Shown here piece by piece: positions 36,849 through 45,740 of a stretch of DNA of 64,000 bases. This DNA comes from Rhizobium terricola (GTDB lineage Bacteria; Pseudomonadota; Alphaproteobacteria; Rhizobiales; Rhizobiaceae): assembly GCF_012927355.1 (NCBI RefSeq), contig NZ_JABBGK010000002.1, forward strand, positions 206,758-270,757, in the 5' to 3' direction. Each line of letters starts with the position of its first letter. Position 1 is the stretch's first letter. Under the pieces are notes generated by a model that did not search any database, was not told the DNA's origin, and saw only the letters and a list, made by a program, of their open reading frames with translations. The position numbers and the translations under genes are program-made.

Positions 36849-37736
36849 ATGGCGTCACAACATTCGTTTGCCGGCAGCATTCTCGACGAGGAGCGCCTGG
36901 AGCTCGGCGAGGGACCGACCTATGACCCGGTGGCGAACTGCCTCTGGTGGTTCGACATCATGGGGCGGAGCCTGAAGCAACATGAACTCGCAGACGGCAC
37001 GACGCGTTCGCATGCCCTGCCCTTCATGGGTAGCGTGATCGCCCGGATCGACGGCAAGCGTCACCTGATCGCCTCCGATCAGGGACTTTTCCTGCGCGAT
37101 TCGGCGACCGGCGCCCTTAGCCTTCACGCGGAACTGGAACCGGCGAGCCGCGGGACCCGCTCCAACGACGGCCGGCTGCATCCGAGCGGCACATTGTGGA
37201 TCGGCACGATGGGCAAGACCGCAGCAACCGGCGCCGGCGCGATCTACCACGTGGCCGGAACGACCGTGACGCGGATCTTCGATGCGGTCAGCATTCCGAA
37301 TGCGATCTGCTTCTCTCCCGATGGTTCGGTCGGGTATTTCACCGACTCCAAGGTCAACCAGCTGATGCGCGTGCCGGTCGATCCGACCACCGGCCTGCCG
37401 ACCGGGCCCGCCTCCGTTCTCGTCGACGGCCGCGACATGCCGGGCGTCTTCGACGGCTCGGTCTGCGACGCCAACGGCCATATCTGGAACGCACGCTGGG
37501 ACGGCGGTTGCCTCGACCGGTATGATGCGCAGGGGAACCATATCGCACGCTACGCCATGCCGGCACGGCGCGTCACCTGCCCCGCCTTCTTCGGCAACAA
37601 TGCTGACCGGCTGATGGTCACCTCCTGCTGGGAGGGGCTCGACGCGACGGGGCGCGAGGCCGACAACCTGGCCGGCGCGACCTTCGAACTCGGCATTGCG
37701 GTCAAGGGTCGGATCGAGCCGGCGTTCCGCCTCTGA
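36849..37736 (+). CDS. SMP-30/gluconolactonase-family lactonase
   Basis: A 295-residue six-bladed beta-propeller hydrolase. The divalent-metal residues of the family are all visible: E21 (LGEGPTYD), N106 (RSNDGRLHP), N151 (SIPNAICFSPDG) and D202 (VFDGSVCD). Members hydrolyse sugar lactones such as glucono- or arabinono-lactone. The sugar cannot be fixed because no dehydrogenase or transporter gene adjoins. It is monocistronic and divergent from the LuxR/NasS-like unit. It has no signal peptide. Confidence 0.9.
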   Translation: MASQHSFAGSILDEERLELGEGPTYDPVANCLWWFDIMGRSLKQHELADGTTRSHALPFMGSVIARIDGKRHLIASDQGLFLRDSATGALSLHAELEPASRGTRSNDGRLHPSGTLWIGTMGKTAATGAGAIYHVAGTTVTRIFDAVSIPNAICFSPDGSVGYFTDSKVNQLMRVPVDPTTGLPTGPASVLVDGRDMPGVFDGSVCDANGHIWNARWDGGCLDRYDAQGNHIARYAMPARRVTCPAFFGNNADRLMVTSCWEGLDATGREADNLAGATFELGIAVKGRIEPAFRL

Positions 37737-37955
37737 AGATTTGAGAAACCGGGACGCGGCGGAGGCATTGATCGCCGCCGCGATCCTAATAGACTGAAAA
37801 TGTTCCCTCTTGCGGCAAAAATAAACCTTGCCGCGGTTCGGGAACGATCATCGGCACCGGGCATTTTCCTCTCGAACCGACGCAGGCAGCCAAGCCTCTC
37901 AAGGCAAGCGATCCGCGTCATTCGCAAGACTATCTCAGAGGAAAGGTAGCCCACC

Positions 37956-38555
37956 ATGAAGAAGACCCTCAACACCTTTGTCGCCGCCGTCCTGCTTGGC
38001 TCGACCGCCAGTGCACCGCTCGCCTATGCCCAGGACGCCACCGCTCCGGCAGCGCCCGCGCCTGCAGCAGGCACCGAAGCACCGGCCGTCGTCCCGACCG
38101 ACAAGGCTCCGGACGCTGCGGCAAGCAGCACGACGACGACCACCACGACCGACGGCACGACTTCGACCGCATCCAGTGCGACCTATCTCACCGAACAGGG
38201 CGAGACGCAGCTCAGCGCCAACGAGTTCATCGGCACTTCGGTTTACACCGCTGCTGACGAGTCCATCGGCGAAATCAACGACCTGATCATCGAAGACAAG
38301 GGCGGAATCGTTGCGGCCGTGATCGGCGTCGGCGGTTTCCTCGGGATCGGCGAAAAGGATGTCGCCGTTCCGATGGACAAGATCACGGTGACCCGCGACG
38401 CCAATGACGGCGACGAACTGCGCCTGACGACGGTCGAAACGGCCGAAACGCTCAAGGCTGCGCCGGAGTTCAAGACCCTGGAACAGCAGGCCGACGCCAA
38501 TCCGGCCGTGATGCCGACCGACAACACCACCACCTCGTCGACGGTTACCAAGTAA
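37956..38555 (+). CDS. Secreted PRC-barrel domain protein
   Basis: A 199-residue protein with a signal peptide (1-25, cleavage after APLAYA), an Ala/Pro- then Thr/Ser-rich linker with a run of seven threonines (about 34-75), and a PRC-barrel domain over about 88-165 (EFIGTSVYTAADESIGEIND; AAVIGVGGFLGIGEKDVAVP). The tail is again Thr/Ser-rich. Such envelope PRC-barrel proteins are common and poorly characterised in rhizobia. The gene stands alone with a strong terminator behind it. Confidence 0.88.
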   Translation: MKKTLNTFVAAVLLGSTASAPLAYAQDATAPAAPAPAAGTEAPAVVPTDKAPDAAASSTTTTTTTDGTTSTASSATYLTEQGETQLSANEFIGTSVYTAADESIGEINDLIIEDKGGIVAAVIGVGGFLGIGEKDVAVPMDKITVTRDANDGDELRLTTVETAETLKAAPEFKTLEQQADANPAVMPTDNTTTSSTVTK

Positions 38556-38586
38556 CCCGGAACGCGGGACGTGTTGTAAGTCCCTG

Positions 38587-38613
38587 AAGGGCGGCGCCTC
38601 GGCGCCGCCCTTT
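38587..38613 (+). terminator. Terminator of the PRC-barrel gene
   Basis: A 12-bp stem AAGGGCGGCGCC/GGCGCCGCCCTT with a two-base tip and a short T run, 31 bp after the stop codon. Confidence 0.85.
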
Positions 38614-38746
38614 CCCGTGTCCAGACACATGCGGTCGCGGGGCTTCCGCACAGACCGACAGACCGAAGTTTCGCTTCCTTTGCCCGCTTGCAGATGATAG
38701 AAATACACCTATTGCGAGATTTTCTCCGATAGAGCGAGTATGCGGG

Positions 38747-39635
38747 ATGCCTTTCAGAATACTCACCGGTCGCTTCTTCTGCGTGAACTATTCGCCCGAT
38801 GGCGATACGATCCGGTTTTCACCCGATCAAATATCAGATCTTGGATCTGCTGGATGGCGTCCCACCTGAAATCAACAAGCGCGGGCATATCTCTCTCCGC
38901 CTTGAAGGGATCGACGCGTTGGAGACCCATTTCGAAGGCCGCCATCAGCCGTTGAACCTGGCCAATGCGGCCCGCAACGCACTGCTGGACTTCGTCGGGA
39001 TCCGCAACGTTCAGTGGGATGCGAATGCCGGGAGCGTCATTGCAGCCGATGACGGATCGCCGGGCTACATTCTTGCCAGATCGACGGACAAATTCGGGCG
39101 CGTCATCGCGTTTGCATTCGCCGACGTGGCACCGATGGCCACGGGCAGCGAGATCTTCGCCAAGGCTCAGGACCTCGACAACAGCGTCAATATCCATCTG
39201 CTGTCGCGTGGCTTCGCCTATCCCACCTATTACTGGACGCTCTTCGCCGAACTGCGCGAGCATCTGACTGCGAGTGTCGACGCAGCACGCGCGGCGGGGC
39301 TTGGCGTTCACGCAGTCGATGCAACGAATACGCTCTCATCCATCGTCAATATCGGTACGCTCACGGACCAACTGGTGTTGATGCCGAAGCTGTTTCGACG
39401 TGCCTCCGCTTATGTTGCGGCGGCAGGCACGATCATCGGCTTCAAGGCAGCGCTCGAGGCCAATCAGGAGCCGGTCTTCGATCTGCGCGACAAGAATTTC
39501 ACGCATTTCGATACGTTCGTCACGGAACAGGGCGATCAGATCGCCCTCACCCGTCGGCCGGAAGAACTGGTCTTCGACCCGATGCCCGAGCGCCCCGGCG
39601 GCGAATTCACCGCCATGATGAACGATCAGGGCTAA
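38747..39635 (+). pseudogene. Thermonuclease-like protein gene with a +1 frameshift
   Basis: From ATG 38747 one frame encodes MPFRILTGRFFCVNYSPDGD followed by TIRFSPDQISDL, then stops at 38867. The frame one base on continues with LDLLDGVPPEINKRGHISLR and LEGIDALETHFEG and runs to 39635. Together they read as one staphylococcal-nuclease-like protein: the SPDGDTIRF Ca2+/active-site strand, then the LRLEGIDALETH strand. The switch must lie near 38837-38860. The second frame alone has an ATG at 38799, but that product would lack the DGDTI strand and so the active site. It is either a disrupted gene, a sequencing error or, less likely, a programmed frameshift. Confidence 0.75.
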
Positions 39636-39658
39636 CGAGCGGCCGCAGGCTGCCGAAG

Positions 39659-41212
39659 TCAATACCAGGCGTCGGGTCTGTCGCGGGTGGTCCGCTCGAT
39701 GTAGTCGCGCAGGGCCTCGTCGACGGCGACGTCGAGCGGCGGGGCCTGATATTCGGCGAGCGTCTTCTTCCACTGCCTGTTGGCGCGGGTTGCCATGTCG
39801 GTCGAGCCGGCGGCGCTCCATTTCTCGAACGGCTCGTTGTCGGAAAGCGCCGAATCCCAGAAGGCCGTCTGGTAGTTCCGCATCGTATGGGCAGAGCCGA
39901 GAAAATGGCTGCCCGGCCCAACCTCCTGGAAGGCGTCCATGGCGAGCGTGTTGTCGTCGATCACGACGCCGGCCATGTAGGAATGCAATGCCCCGCAGAA
40001 ATCCGTGTCCATGACAAACTTCTCGTAGGACATCGACAGCAGGCCATCGACGAAACCGGCCGAATGCAGGATGAAGTTGGCGCCGCAATGGACCGCCGAC
40101 AGCATCGACATGACGCCCTCCTGCATGGCCTGGGCGTCGGGCAGCTTGGAATTCGAGAAATTGCCCGCGCATCTCAGCGGCAGCTTCAGGCGCCGTGCGA
40201 GCTGGCCGATCACCATGGAACCGATCGCCGGTTCCGGCGTGCCGAAGGTCGGCGAACCGGAGCGGAGCGACATGGAGGAGAGGAAGTTGCCGAAGATGAC
40301 CGGCGCGCCCTTGCGCTCCAGCTGGGTCAATGCGCAGCCGGCAAGCGTCTCGGCATAGGCCTGGGCGATCGCGCCGGCATTGGTGACCGGACCCATGGCG
40401 CCGCCGAGGATGAAGGGAACGATGACGGCGGCCTGGTTCGCACGCGCATAGGCTCGAAGCGCCCGGGTCATGGTGCCGTCCCAGACCAGCGGCGAGTTGA
40501 CGTTGACGTTGCCGAGAATGACGCAGTTCTGGTCGACGAAATCGGCGCCGAACAGGATCCGGGCCATCTCGATCGATTCTTCTGCCCGTTCCTCCGCGGT
40601 GACCGAGCCCATGAAGGCGCGGTCGGAATACTTGATATGGCTGTAGACCATTTCGAGGTGGCGCTTGTTGACCGGCAGGTCGACCGGTTCACAGATCGTG
40701 CCGCCCGAATGATGCAGCCACGGGCTCGACTGGGCGAGCTTGATGAGATTGCGGAAATCCTCGATGGTGCCGTAGCGGCGCCCCTTGTCGAGATCCATGA
40801 CGAAGGGGGAGCCGTAGGCCGGCGAGAAGACGACGTTCTTGCCGCCGATTTCCACGTTGTTTGCCGGATTGCGCGCGTGCTGGACGAAGGTCTCCGGTGC
40901 ACTCGACACGATCTCGCGCAGCATGCCGGGCTCGAAGCGCACAAGCGCTCCCTCGACCTTGGCACCTGCCCGCTTCCAGTGATCGAGCACCGCCGGATCG
41001 TCGCGAAACTCGATCCCGACTTCCGCCAGGATCCGCTCTGCGGTCTGCTCGATGCGGAGCAGGTTTTCCTCGGACAGGATGTCGTAGGTCGGGATGTTGC
41101 GACGGATGAAGGGCACCCTCAAGGCAGGACTTGCGCCGGCCTCCCGTCGCCCTCCCCTCGCGGACCGAGTCCGGCGTTCCTTGCGTTCCAGTTCCTGCAG
41201 ATCTCCCGACAT
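39659..41212 (-). CDS. Trimethylamine methyltransferase (MttB) superfamily protein, non-pyrrolysine
   Basis: A 517-residue TIM-barrel member of the MttB superfamily: FIRRNIPTYDILSEENLLRI, PAYGSPFVMDLDKGRRYGT, HHSGGTICEPVDLPVNKRH and NFILHSAGFVDGLLSMS. The frame is uninterrupted by an in-frame UAG, so it belongs to the pyrrolysine-free group that demethylates quaternary amines such as glycine betaine, proline betaine or carnitine with a corrinoid partner. No corrinoid protein gene lies nearby. The ATG at 41212 is chosen over one six codons upstream because of AGGGGAGC before it. It is divergent from a LysR gene. Confidence 0.88.
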   Translation of the reverse strand: MSGDLQELERKERRTRSARGGRREAGASPALRVPFIRRNIPTYDILSEENLLRIEQTAERILAEVGIEFRDDPAVLDHWKRAGAKVEGALVRFEPGMLREIVSSAPETFVQHARNPANNVEIGGKNVVFSPAYGSPFVMDLDKGRRYGTIEDFRNLIKLAQSSPWLHHSGGTICEPVDLPVNKRHLEMVYSHIKYSDRAFMGSVTAEERAEESIEMARILFGADFVDQNCVILGNVNVNSPLVWDGTMTRALRAYARANQAAVIVPFILGGAMGPVTNAGAIAQAYAETLAGCALTQLERKGAPVIFGNFLSSMSLRSGSPTFGTPEPAIGSMVIGQLARRLKLPLRCAGNFSNSKLPDAQAMQEGVMSMLSAVHCGANFILHSAGFVDGLLSMSYEKFVMDTDFCGALHSYMAGVVIDDNTLAMDAFQEVGPGSHFLGSAHTMRNYQTAFWDSALSDNEPFEKWSAAGSTDMATRANRQWKKTLAEYQAPPLDVAVDEALRDYIERTTRDRPDAWY

Positions 41213-41296
41213 CCGGCGCTCCCCTTGCAATCTGATTTTGATCGAAGCTAGCGGTGCTGGGAGACATTGTGACGTTGGAAAAAGTCTCGCGATGCG

Positions 41297-41311
41297 ATAA
41301 GTTCAGCTTAT
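41297..41311. promoter_or_regulatory. LysR-type palindrome in the MttB/LysR divergent promoter
   Basis: ATAAG-N5-CTTAT overlaps the LysR start codon (ATG at 41310). It fits the T-N11-A form of LysR recognition sites and would allow autorepression. No other clear operator is seen in the 97-bp divergent region. Confidence 0.5.
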
Positions 41312-42245
41312 GAGTAGTTTCCGTCGCCTGCTGCCCTCCGCCAACAACCTGATCGTCTTCGAGGCGGCGGGCCGGCACGAGAATTTCACCCGCGCGGCGG
41401 AGGAACTGGGCATGTCCCAGGCGGCCGTCTCCTACGCCATCCGGGCGCTCGAGGAACAGCTCGGCGTGGTGCTCTTCGACCGGGTGCACCGGGCGGCGCG
41501 GCTGACCGAGGTCGGCGAGCGTTTTCATTCCGACGTGTCGGCCGGTCTCTCTCGCATCGGTCGCGCGGCCGAGGACATCCGGGCCAAGGGCCGCGAGGTC
41601 AACGTCACGCTCGCGGCCTCAACCGCCTTCGCCTCTATGTGGATGCTGCCGCGGCTCGCGCGCCTCCGCGAAGACCTGCCCGACATCGATCTCAGGATTC
41701 AGACAAGCGTTCGTGATCTCGACCTCGAAGAAGAGGCCATCCCGCTCGGCGTACGCGGCGGCGATCCCGGAAACTGGCCGCATTACCACGCCGCCAAGCT
41801 GGCACCGGAGGTGATCAGCGCGGTCGCGAGCCCCGCCTTCATCGAGCAGAACGGCCCGGCCGACACGCCCGAGTCCCTGACGCGGCACAGGCTGATCTGG
41901 CTCGAGGAACCGGTGCGGCAGGCCTGCAACTGGCCGGAATGGTTCGCCAGCGCGGGCATCGCCTATGCACCAAAGGGGCGACGGCTGGCGATCAACGACT
42001 ATGTGCTGGTCATCCAGGCCGTACTCGCCGGCGAAGGCATCGCCCTCGGTTGGAACCATCTCATCGAGGGGCAGGTGCGTTCAGGGCAGCTCGTCCAAGT
42101 GGGCGGCCATGCGCTGGATACCGGACACGCCTTCTATGTGGTGTGGCCGCGCTCGCGCGAGCTGACGCCGTCGGCCGCCAGAGTGCGGGACTGGCTGCTG
42201 TCGCAAGGGGAAAAGCCGGCGATCGGACATGACGGCACCGGCTGA
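41310..42245 (+). CDS. LysR-family regulator, GcvA-like
   Basis: A 311-residue LysR protein: N-terminal HTH over about 10-68 (FEAAGRHENFTRAAEELGMS, QAAVSYAIRALEEQLGVVLF) and a C-terminal effector domain (LAASTAFASMWMLPRLARLR; AVLAGEGIALGWNHLIEG). The latter features are those of the GcvA/AmpR branch. It is divergent from the MttB-type gene and is its probable regulator. No Shine-Dalgarno is obvious at the ATG. Confidence 0.92.
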   Translation: MSSFRRLLPSANNLIVFEAAGRHENFTRAAEELGMSQAAVSYAIRALEEQLGVVLFDRVHRAARLTEVGERFHSDVSAGLSRIGRAAEDIRAKGREVNVTLAASTAFASMWMLPRLARLREDLPDIDLRIQTSVRDLDLEEEAIPLGVRGGDPGNWPHYHAAKLAPEVISAVASPAFIEQNGPADTPESLTRHRLIWLEEPVRQACNWPEWFASAGIAYAPKGRRLAINDYVLVIQAVLAGEGIALGWNHLIEGQVRSGQLVQVGGHALDTGHAFYVVWPRSRELTPSAARVRDWLLSQGEKPAIGHDGTG

Positions 42246-42251
42246 AACGTT

Positions 42252-43619
42252 TCAGGCCGTCGCCCTTTCGACAAGCGCAAACTCGTGGTGGTGGTCGTTG
42301 AGATAACGCAGCGTGGCAGCGGCGTCCGCCGGCTTGCCGAAGTAATAGCCCTGGCCCATGCCGCAGCCGAGACGGCGCAGCTTTTCGGCTTCCGCCGCCG
42401 TTTCGATGCCTTCCGCGACCACTTCCAGATCGAGGCCCTCGCACATCGTCACGATCGCCTTGATGATGTGTTCCGAGGTGCGGTCGGTGGTGATGGCCGA
42501 GACGAAGGCGCGGTCGATCTTGACCTTGTCGAAGGTGAAGTCGCGCAGGCGCCCGAGGCTGGACTGGCCCGTCCCGAAATCGTCGAGCGAGATGCGGATA
42601 CCGGCTTCGCGCAGTTCGTCGATGATGCGGCGAGCGGTGTCCGCCGAGGTCATCACGGCGGTTTCGGTGATCTCGAGTTCCAGGCGGCGCGGGTCGAAAC
42701 CGACGCTGGAGAGGATCGACAACGTATTGAACGTGGTGCGCGGATCCATCAGCTGGGCCGAGGACAGATTGAAGGAGAGGAACAGCTCACGCGGCCAGGC
42801 GAGGGTTGCTTCGGCCGCCTTGCGCAACAGGGTCTCCGACAGCATGTCGATGAACCCCCGTTCTTCGGCGAGCGGCACGAAGATGGCGGGAGAAACGAAG
42901 CCGAGATCGGGATCATTCCATCGGGCGAGCGCCTCGAAACCGACGACGCGATTGTCGGACAGGCGGACGATCGGCTGGAAGTGCACGTCGACATTGTCGT
43001 TGATGATGGCGTTGCGCAGCGCCTGCTCGAGCTGGGTGGCGCGCCGCATCTCTTGCGCGATCTCGCGGGAGTAGACGGTGATCTGGCCGCGACCGCGGCG
43101 CTTGGAGCGATAAAGGGCGGTTTCCGCGCTCTTCATCAGCTCCTCGAAATCGGCACCGGCAAAGGGATAGACCGCAAAGCCGAGCGAGGCGGAAAGACGG
43201 ACGTTGCGATCGCCGAGGTCGTAAGGCGCGGAGAGCACGTCCTTGATCATCTGGCCGGTACGCTCGGCACCGACGCGCTCGAAGACCAGCGGCAGGATAA
43301 TGGCGAACTCGTCCCCGTCATGGCGGGTCACGGTCGCGCCATCGGGAACGCAGGCCTTCAGGCGATGAGCGACCTGGCAGAGGATTTCGTCGCCGGCCAC
43401 CGAACCGAAAAGATCATTGATCGGCTTGAAGCCATCAAGGTTGACGATGCCGACGGTGAAGGGAGCGGGATCGGCGGCACGCTCGCTCGCCAGCAGGCGC
43501 ACCTTGTCGCGCAGACGGTAGCGGTTGCCAAGGCCCGTGAGCTGGTCGGTATAGGCCATTGCCTGAAGCTCGTTCTGGCTCACTGGTGGCAATGTTGTTC
43601 CCGCAGAGCCCATGGGCAC
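42252..43619 (-). CDS. GGDEF-EAL cyclic-di-GMP turnover protein
   Basis: A 455-residue soluble protein: a GGDEF domain over about 25-180 and an EAL phosphodiesterase domain over about 195-445, with no sensory or membrane part. The GGDEF signature reads D-G-D-E-F (TRHDGDEFAII), so cyclase activity is uncertain. The EAL side is intact (VGFEALARW; LEITETAVM; LDDFGTGQSSLGRLRDF; EVVAEGIET). It is likely a c-di-GMP phosphodiesterase in the cytoplasm. It is convergent with the LysR gene. Confidence 0.92.
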   Translation of the reverse strand: MPMGSAGTTLPPVSQNELQAMAYTDQLTGLGNRYRLRDKVRLLASERAADPAPFTVGIVNLDGFKPINDLFGSVAGDEILCQVAHRLKACVPDGATVTRHDGDEFAIILPLVFERVGAERTGQMIKDVLSAPYDLGDRNVRLSASLGFAVYPFAGADFEELMKSAETALYRSKRRGRGQITVYSREIAQEMRRATQLEQALRNAIINDNVDVHFQPIVRLSDNRVVGFEALARWNDPDLGFVSPAIFVPLAEERGFIDMLSETLLRKAAEATLAWPRELFLSFNLSSAQLMDPRTTFNTLSILSSVGFDPRRLELEITETAVMTSADTARRIIDELREAGIRISLDDFGTGQSSLGRLRDFTFDKVKIDRAFVSAITTDRTSEHIIKAIVTMCEGLDLEVVAEGIETAAEAEKLRRLGCGMGQGYYFGKPADAAATLRYLNDHHHEFALVERATA

Positions 43620-43682
43620 ATCCTGGATTGAGATCTTTCGACGCTACCGAGGATGGGTGTCAAACATTAAAAAAATAATAGC

Positions 43683-43708
43683 AATTCCGTAGCCTTGGCT
43701 ATGGATTC
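43683..43708 (-). terminator. Terminator of the PAS-receiver gene
   Basis: On the minus strand the imperfect stem AATCCATAGCC/GGCTACGGAATT with a short AA loop is followed by a run of T residues. It lies about 33 bp after the stop at 43741. Confidence 0.75.
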
Positions 43709-43740
43709 TGGCCCATGATTTAGGGGGTTGACAGTGATCG

Positions 43741-45438
43741 TCAGCCGGCCGAGACGCCCTTCAGCGCCGGGGCGACGCGCGAGAGCACGGCTTCCACGGC
43801 ATCGGGGCTCAGCGGCTTGAGGATGACATCATCCATTCCCGCGGCAAAACATTCTTCGCGGTCGCGCTCGAAGGCCTGGACGAGGACGCCGACGATCGGG
43901 GTTGCGCGGGCCGAACTCAGGCCCAGTTCGCGGATGCGGCGGCTTGCCTCGAAGCCGTTCAGCCGCGGCAGCGTGATGTCCATCAGCACGATGTCCGGCT
44001 GAAGTTCAAGCCAGAGCTTGACGACCTCCTCGCCGTCGGCAGCGATGCGGTAGGAATAACCCAGTCCCTCGAGGATCTGGGAAAAGACGATCTGGTTGAT
44101 CTCGTTGTCCTCGGCGACCAGCACCAGAGGCGCCGTTGCGACCGGCGTTGCAGCTTGGGGTTCGGACGTCGAGATTTCCCAGTCGTCGGCCGCGCCGTCC
44201 GGATCGAGACCGGCAAGCCGCTCCATCACCAGGAAGGCGAGTTCGGTGTCGAGCTGGAAACCGTCGAGCGTGATCGTCGCGGTGCCGAAGGTCTCGGCGA
44301 TCTCCAGGCATTTTACATCCATGTCGGTATCGACGATGACGAGGTCGATCACCACGCCGACAGATCGCGCCACACTCAGGAAAGCTTCCTGCTCGCCGGG
44401 ATCGCGAACGGCGCAGGCGTCGATGCCGAGGCGCTGAAGGGTCTTCAGCGCCTTGCTTTCGAATTCGACGTTGCCGGTGATCAGCAGGGCCTTTCGGCCG
44501 ATGTTGGCGGCGGGGATCGCCGGGCGCACAGGATCGTTTTCGGGAAGCAGCGGGAGCGCAGGACCAAGCGGGGCACCGGGTGCGGTCTCGCTGCCGACGG
44601 CGGCCACGTCATCGAAGCTCGTGACGATGAAATAGCGACCGGGCTTGCCGACCCGCTGGCTGCGCAGCACGACGCGGCGGATGCCCGCAGCGCCCGCCGG
44701 AAGATCGACGGAAACGGCGGACGGCGTTCCGGTCTCCAGAATGTGGCGTGTGACACCCTGAAGGCGGCCCGCGACCTCGTCGGCGAAGGCGCTCGCGAGC
44801 GTGCCGCCGAGAATGCTGTCGGCGGAAATCTCCATCCAGGCGCAGAAAGCCTTGTTGACCGCGACCATGGCAAGGTTGCGATCCTGGACGAAGACCGGTT
44901 GCGGCAGGTTGTCGAGGATTTCCTCGGTGAGCTGCACCCGTTCCATGTCGGCGCGCCACTGTTCCTCGCGCTTCTTCTGGTCGGTGATGTCGGTGATGAC
45001 GCAGACGCCGAAACCCGACGGCAGGCGACGCTTGGAATAGCGTGTCCAGCGATTGCGGCCGTCGAGCTGCTGGACTTCGGAGCGCTCGCGCCAGTGGGCG
45101 GCGATATGTTCGGCGATCCATTCCTCGCGGCTCTGGACGATCTCGCCCTTGCCAGCGGTCGCGGCATCGCGCCAGCCGGCATCGTAGAGCGCACCGAGAT
45201 AGTCGCGCAGACGGGTTCCGGGGCTCAGGAACTCTGCAGGAATCGGAAAATAGTTGCGGATCAGTCGGCTTGCGTAGATCAACTGGTCATTGCGGTCGTA
45301 GACCACGAAGGCAACGGAAAGCGCCTCGGACACGGCGTCGAGCATGGTCGTCTGCATTGTCGCATCCGCACCCCCGCTGACCATTGCGTCGTTCCCTTTC
45401 GGCCTGTCTTCACCAGGAACTGGTGCAAACTCTTTCAC
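43741..45438 (-). CDS. PAS-domain response regulator without histidine kinase core
   Basis: A 565-residue signalling protein. Two PAS domains (about 30-150 and 168-275; AFVVYDRNDQLIYASRLIRN and PQPVFVQDRNLAMVAVNKAF) are followed by a receiver-like region at about 315-405 without a clear phosphoacceptor, and a canonical receiver domain at about 435-555 (VLVAEDNEINQ, phosphoacceptor in IVLMDITLPR, LKPLSPD). The HisKA and HATPase domains normally placed between PAS and receiver are absent. It would need an outside kinase. The start used is GTG at 45438; internal ATGs are possible. Confidence 0.85.
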   Translation of the reverse strand: MKEFAPVPGEDRPKGNDAMVSGGADATMQTTMLDAVSEALSVAFVVYDRNDQLIYASRLIRNYFPIPAEFLSPGTRLRDYLGALYDAGWRDAATAGKGEIVQSREEWIAEHIAAHWRERSEVQQLDGRNRWTRYSKRRLPSGFGVCVITDITDQKKREEQWRADMERVQLTEEILDNLPQPVFVQDRNLAMVAVNKAFCAWMEISADSILGGTLASAFADEVAGRLQGVTRHILETGTPSAVSVDLPAGAAGIRRVVLRSQRVGKPGRYFIVTSFDDVAAVGSETAPGAPLGPALPLLPENDPVRPAIPAANIGRKALLITGNVEFESKALKTLQRLGIDACAVRDPGEQEAFLSVARSVGVVIDLVIVDTDMDVKCLEIAETFGTATITLDGFQLDTELAFLVMERLAGLDPDGAADDWEISTSEPQAATPVATAPLVLVAEDNEINQIVFSQILEGLGYSYRIAADGEEVVKLWLELQPDIVLMDITLPRLNGFEASRRIRELGLSSARATPIVGVLVQAFERDREECFAAGMDDVILKPLSPDAVEAVLSRVAPALKGVSAG

Positions 45439-45740
45439 ACTACCGCCTCAAAACACTGAAAAGCGTACGCCAGACAGTCGAATCCATAGGTATTTCGTCA
45501 CGCCGAAACATGCCGGGAGAATTCGCTTGAGGCGGCAGAGGGTGAGATGAAGGACGTTCCGGCAATCGTCCTTCCCCTGCCGGCGGAACCGGCCCTGCCT
45601 TTGAAAAACATTTCAAGTCAGCGTTGAAACTATCCGCCTTAACTTAAAACCAGCTTAATGGAGTTGCCTGCCTTTGCCCCTTCCGTGCACAGGTTCAGTT
45701 ACCGCTTCCATCCTGCCCGCGAATCCCCGAAAATAGAAAA
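45439..45740. other. Intergenic region upstream of mutL
   Basis: No gene is seen in these 302 bp, which separate two divergent genes. Two inverted repeats are present: GAAGGACG/CGTCCTTC (45549-45574, 10-bp spacer) and TTGAAA-N4-TTTCAA (45601-45616). The second has TTGA and TCAA halves but the wrong spacing for an FNR box. Confidence 0.55.

Noticed and set aside
36427-36858. 143-codon minus-strand frame in the LuxR/SMP-30 intergenic region
   Set aside because: No ribosome-binding site, no recognisable domain, and it covers the region that must contain both divergent promoters.
37841-37870. GGAAC as -35 of an EcfG general-stress promoter before the PRC-barrel gene
   Set aside because: The sequence 17 bp downstream (CATTTT) does not match the CGTT -10 element.
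45470-45490. T-loop-like GTCGAATCC suggesting a tRNA
   Set aside because: No acceptor or anticodon stem can be drawn around it; no tRNA gene was found in the window.
45601-45616. TTGAAA-N4-TTTCAA upstream of mutL as an FNR box
   Set aside because: The TTGA and TCAA halves are 8 bp apart rather than 6 and the inner T/A bases are missing, so it does not fit the FNR/FixK consensus.
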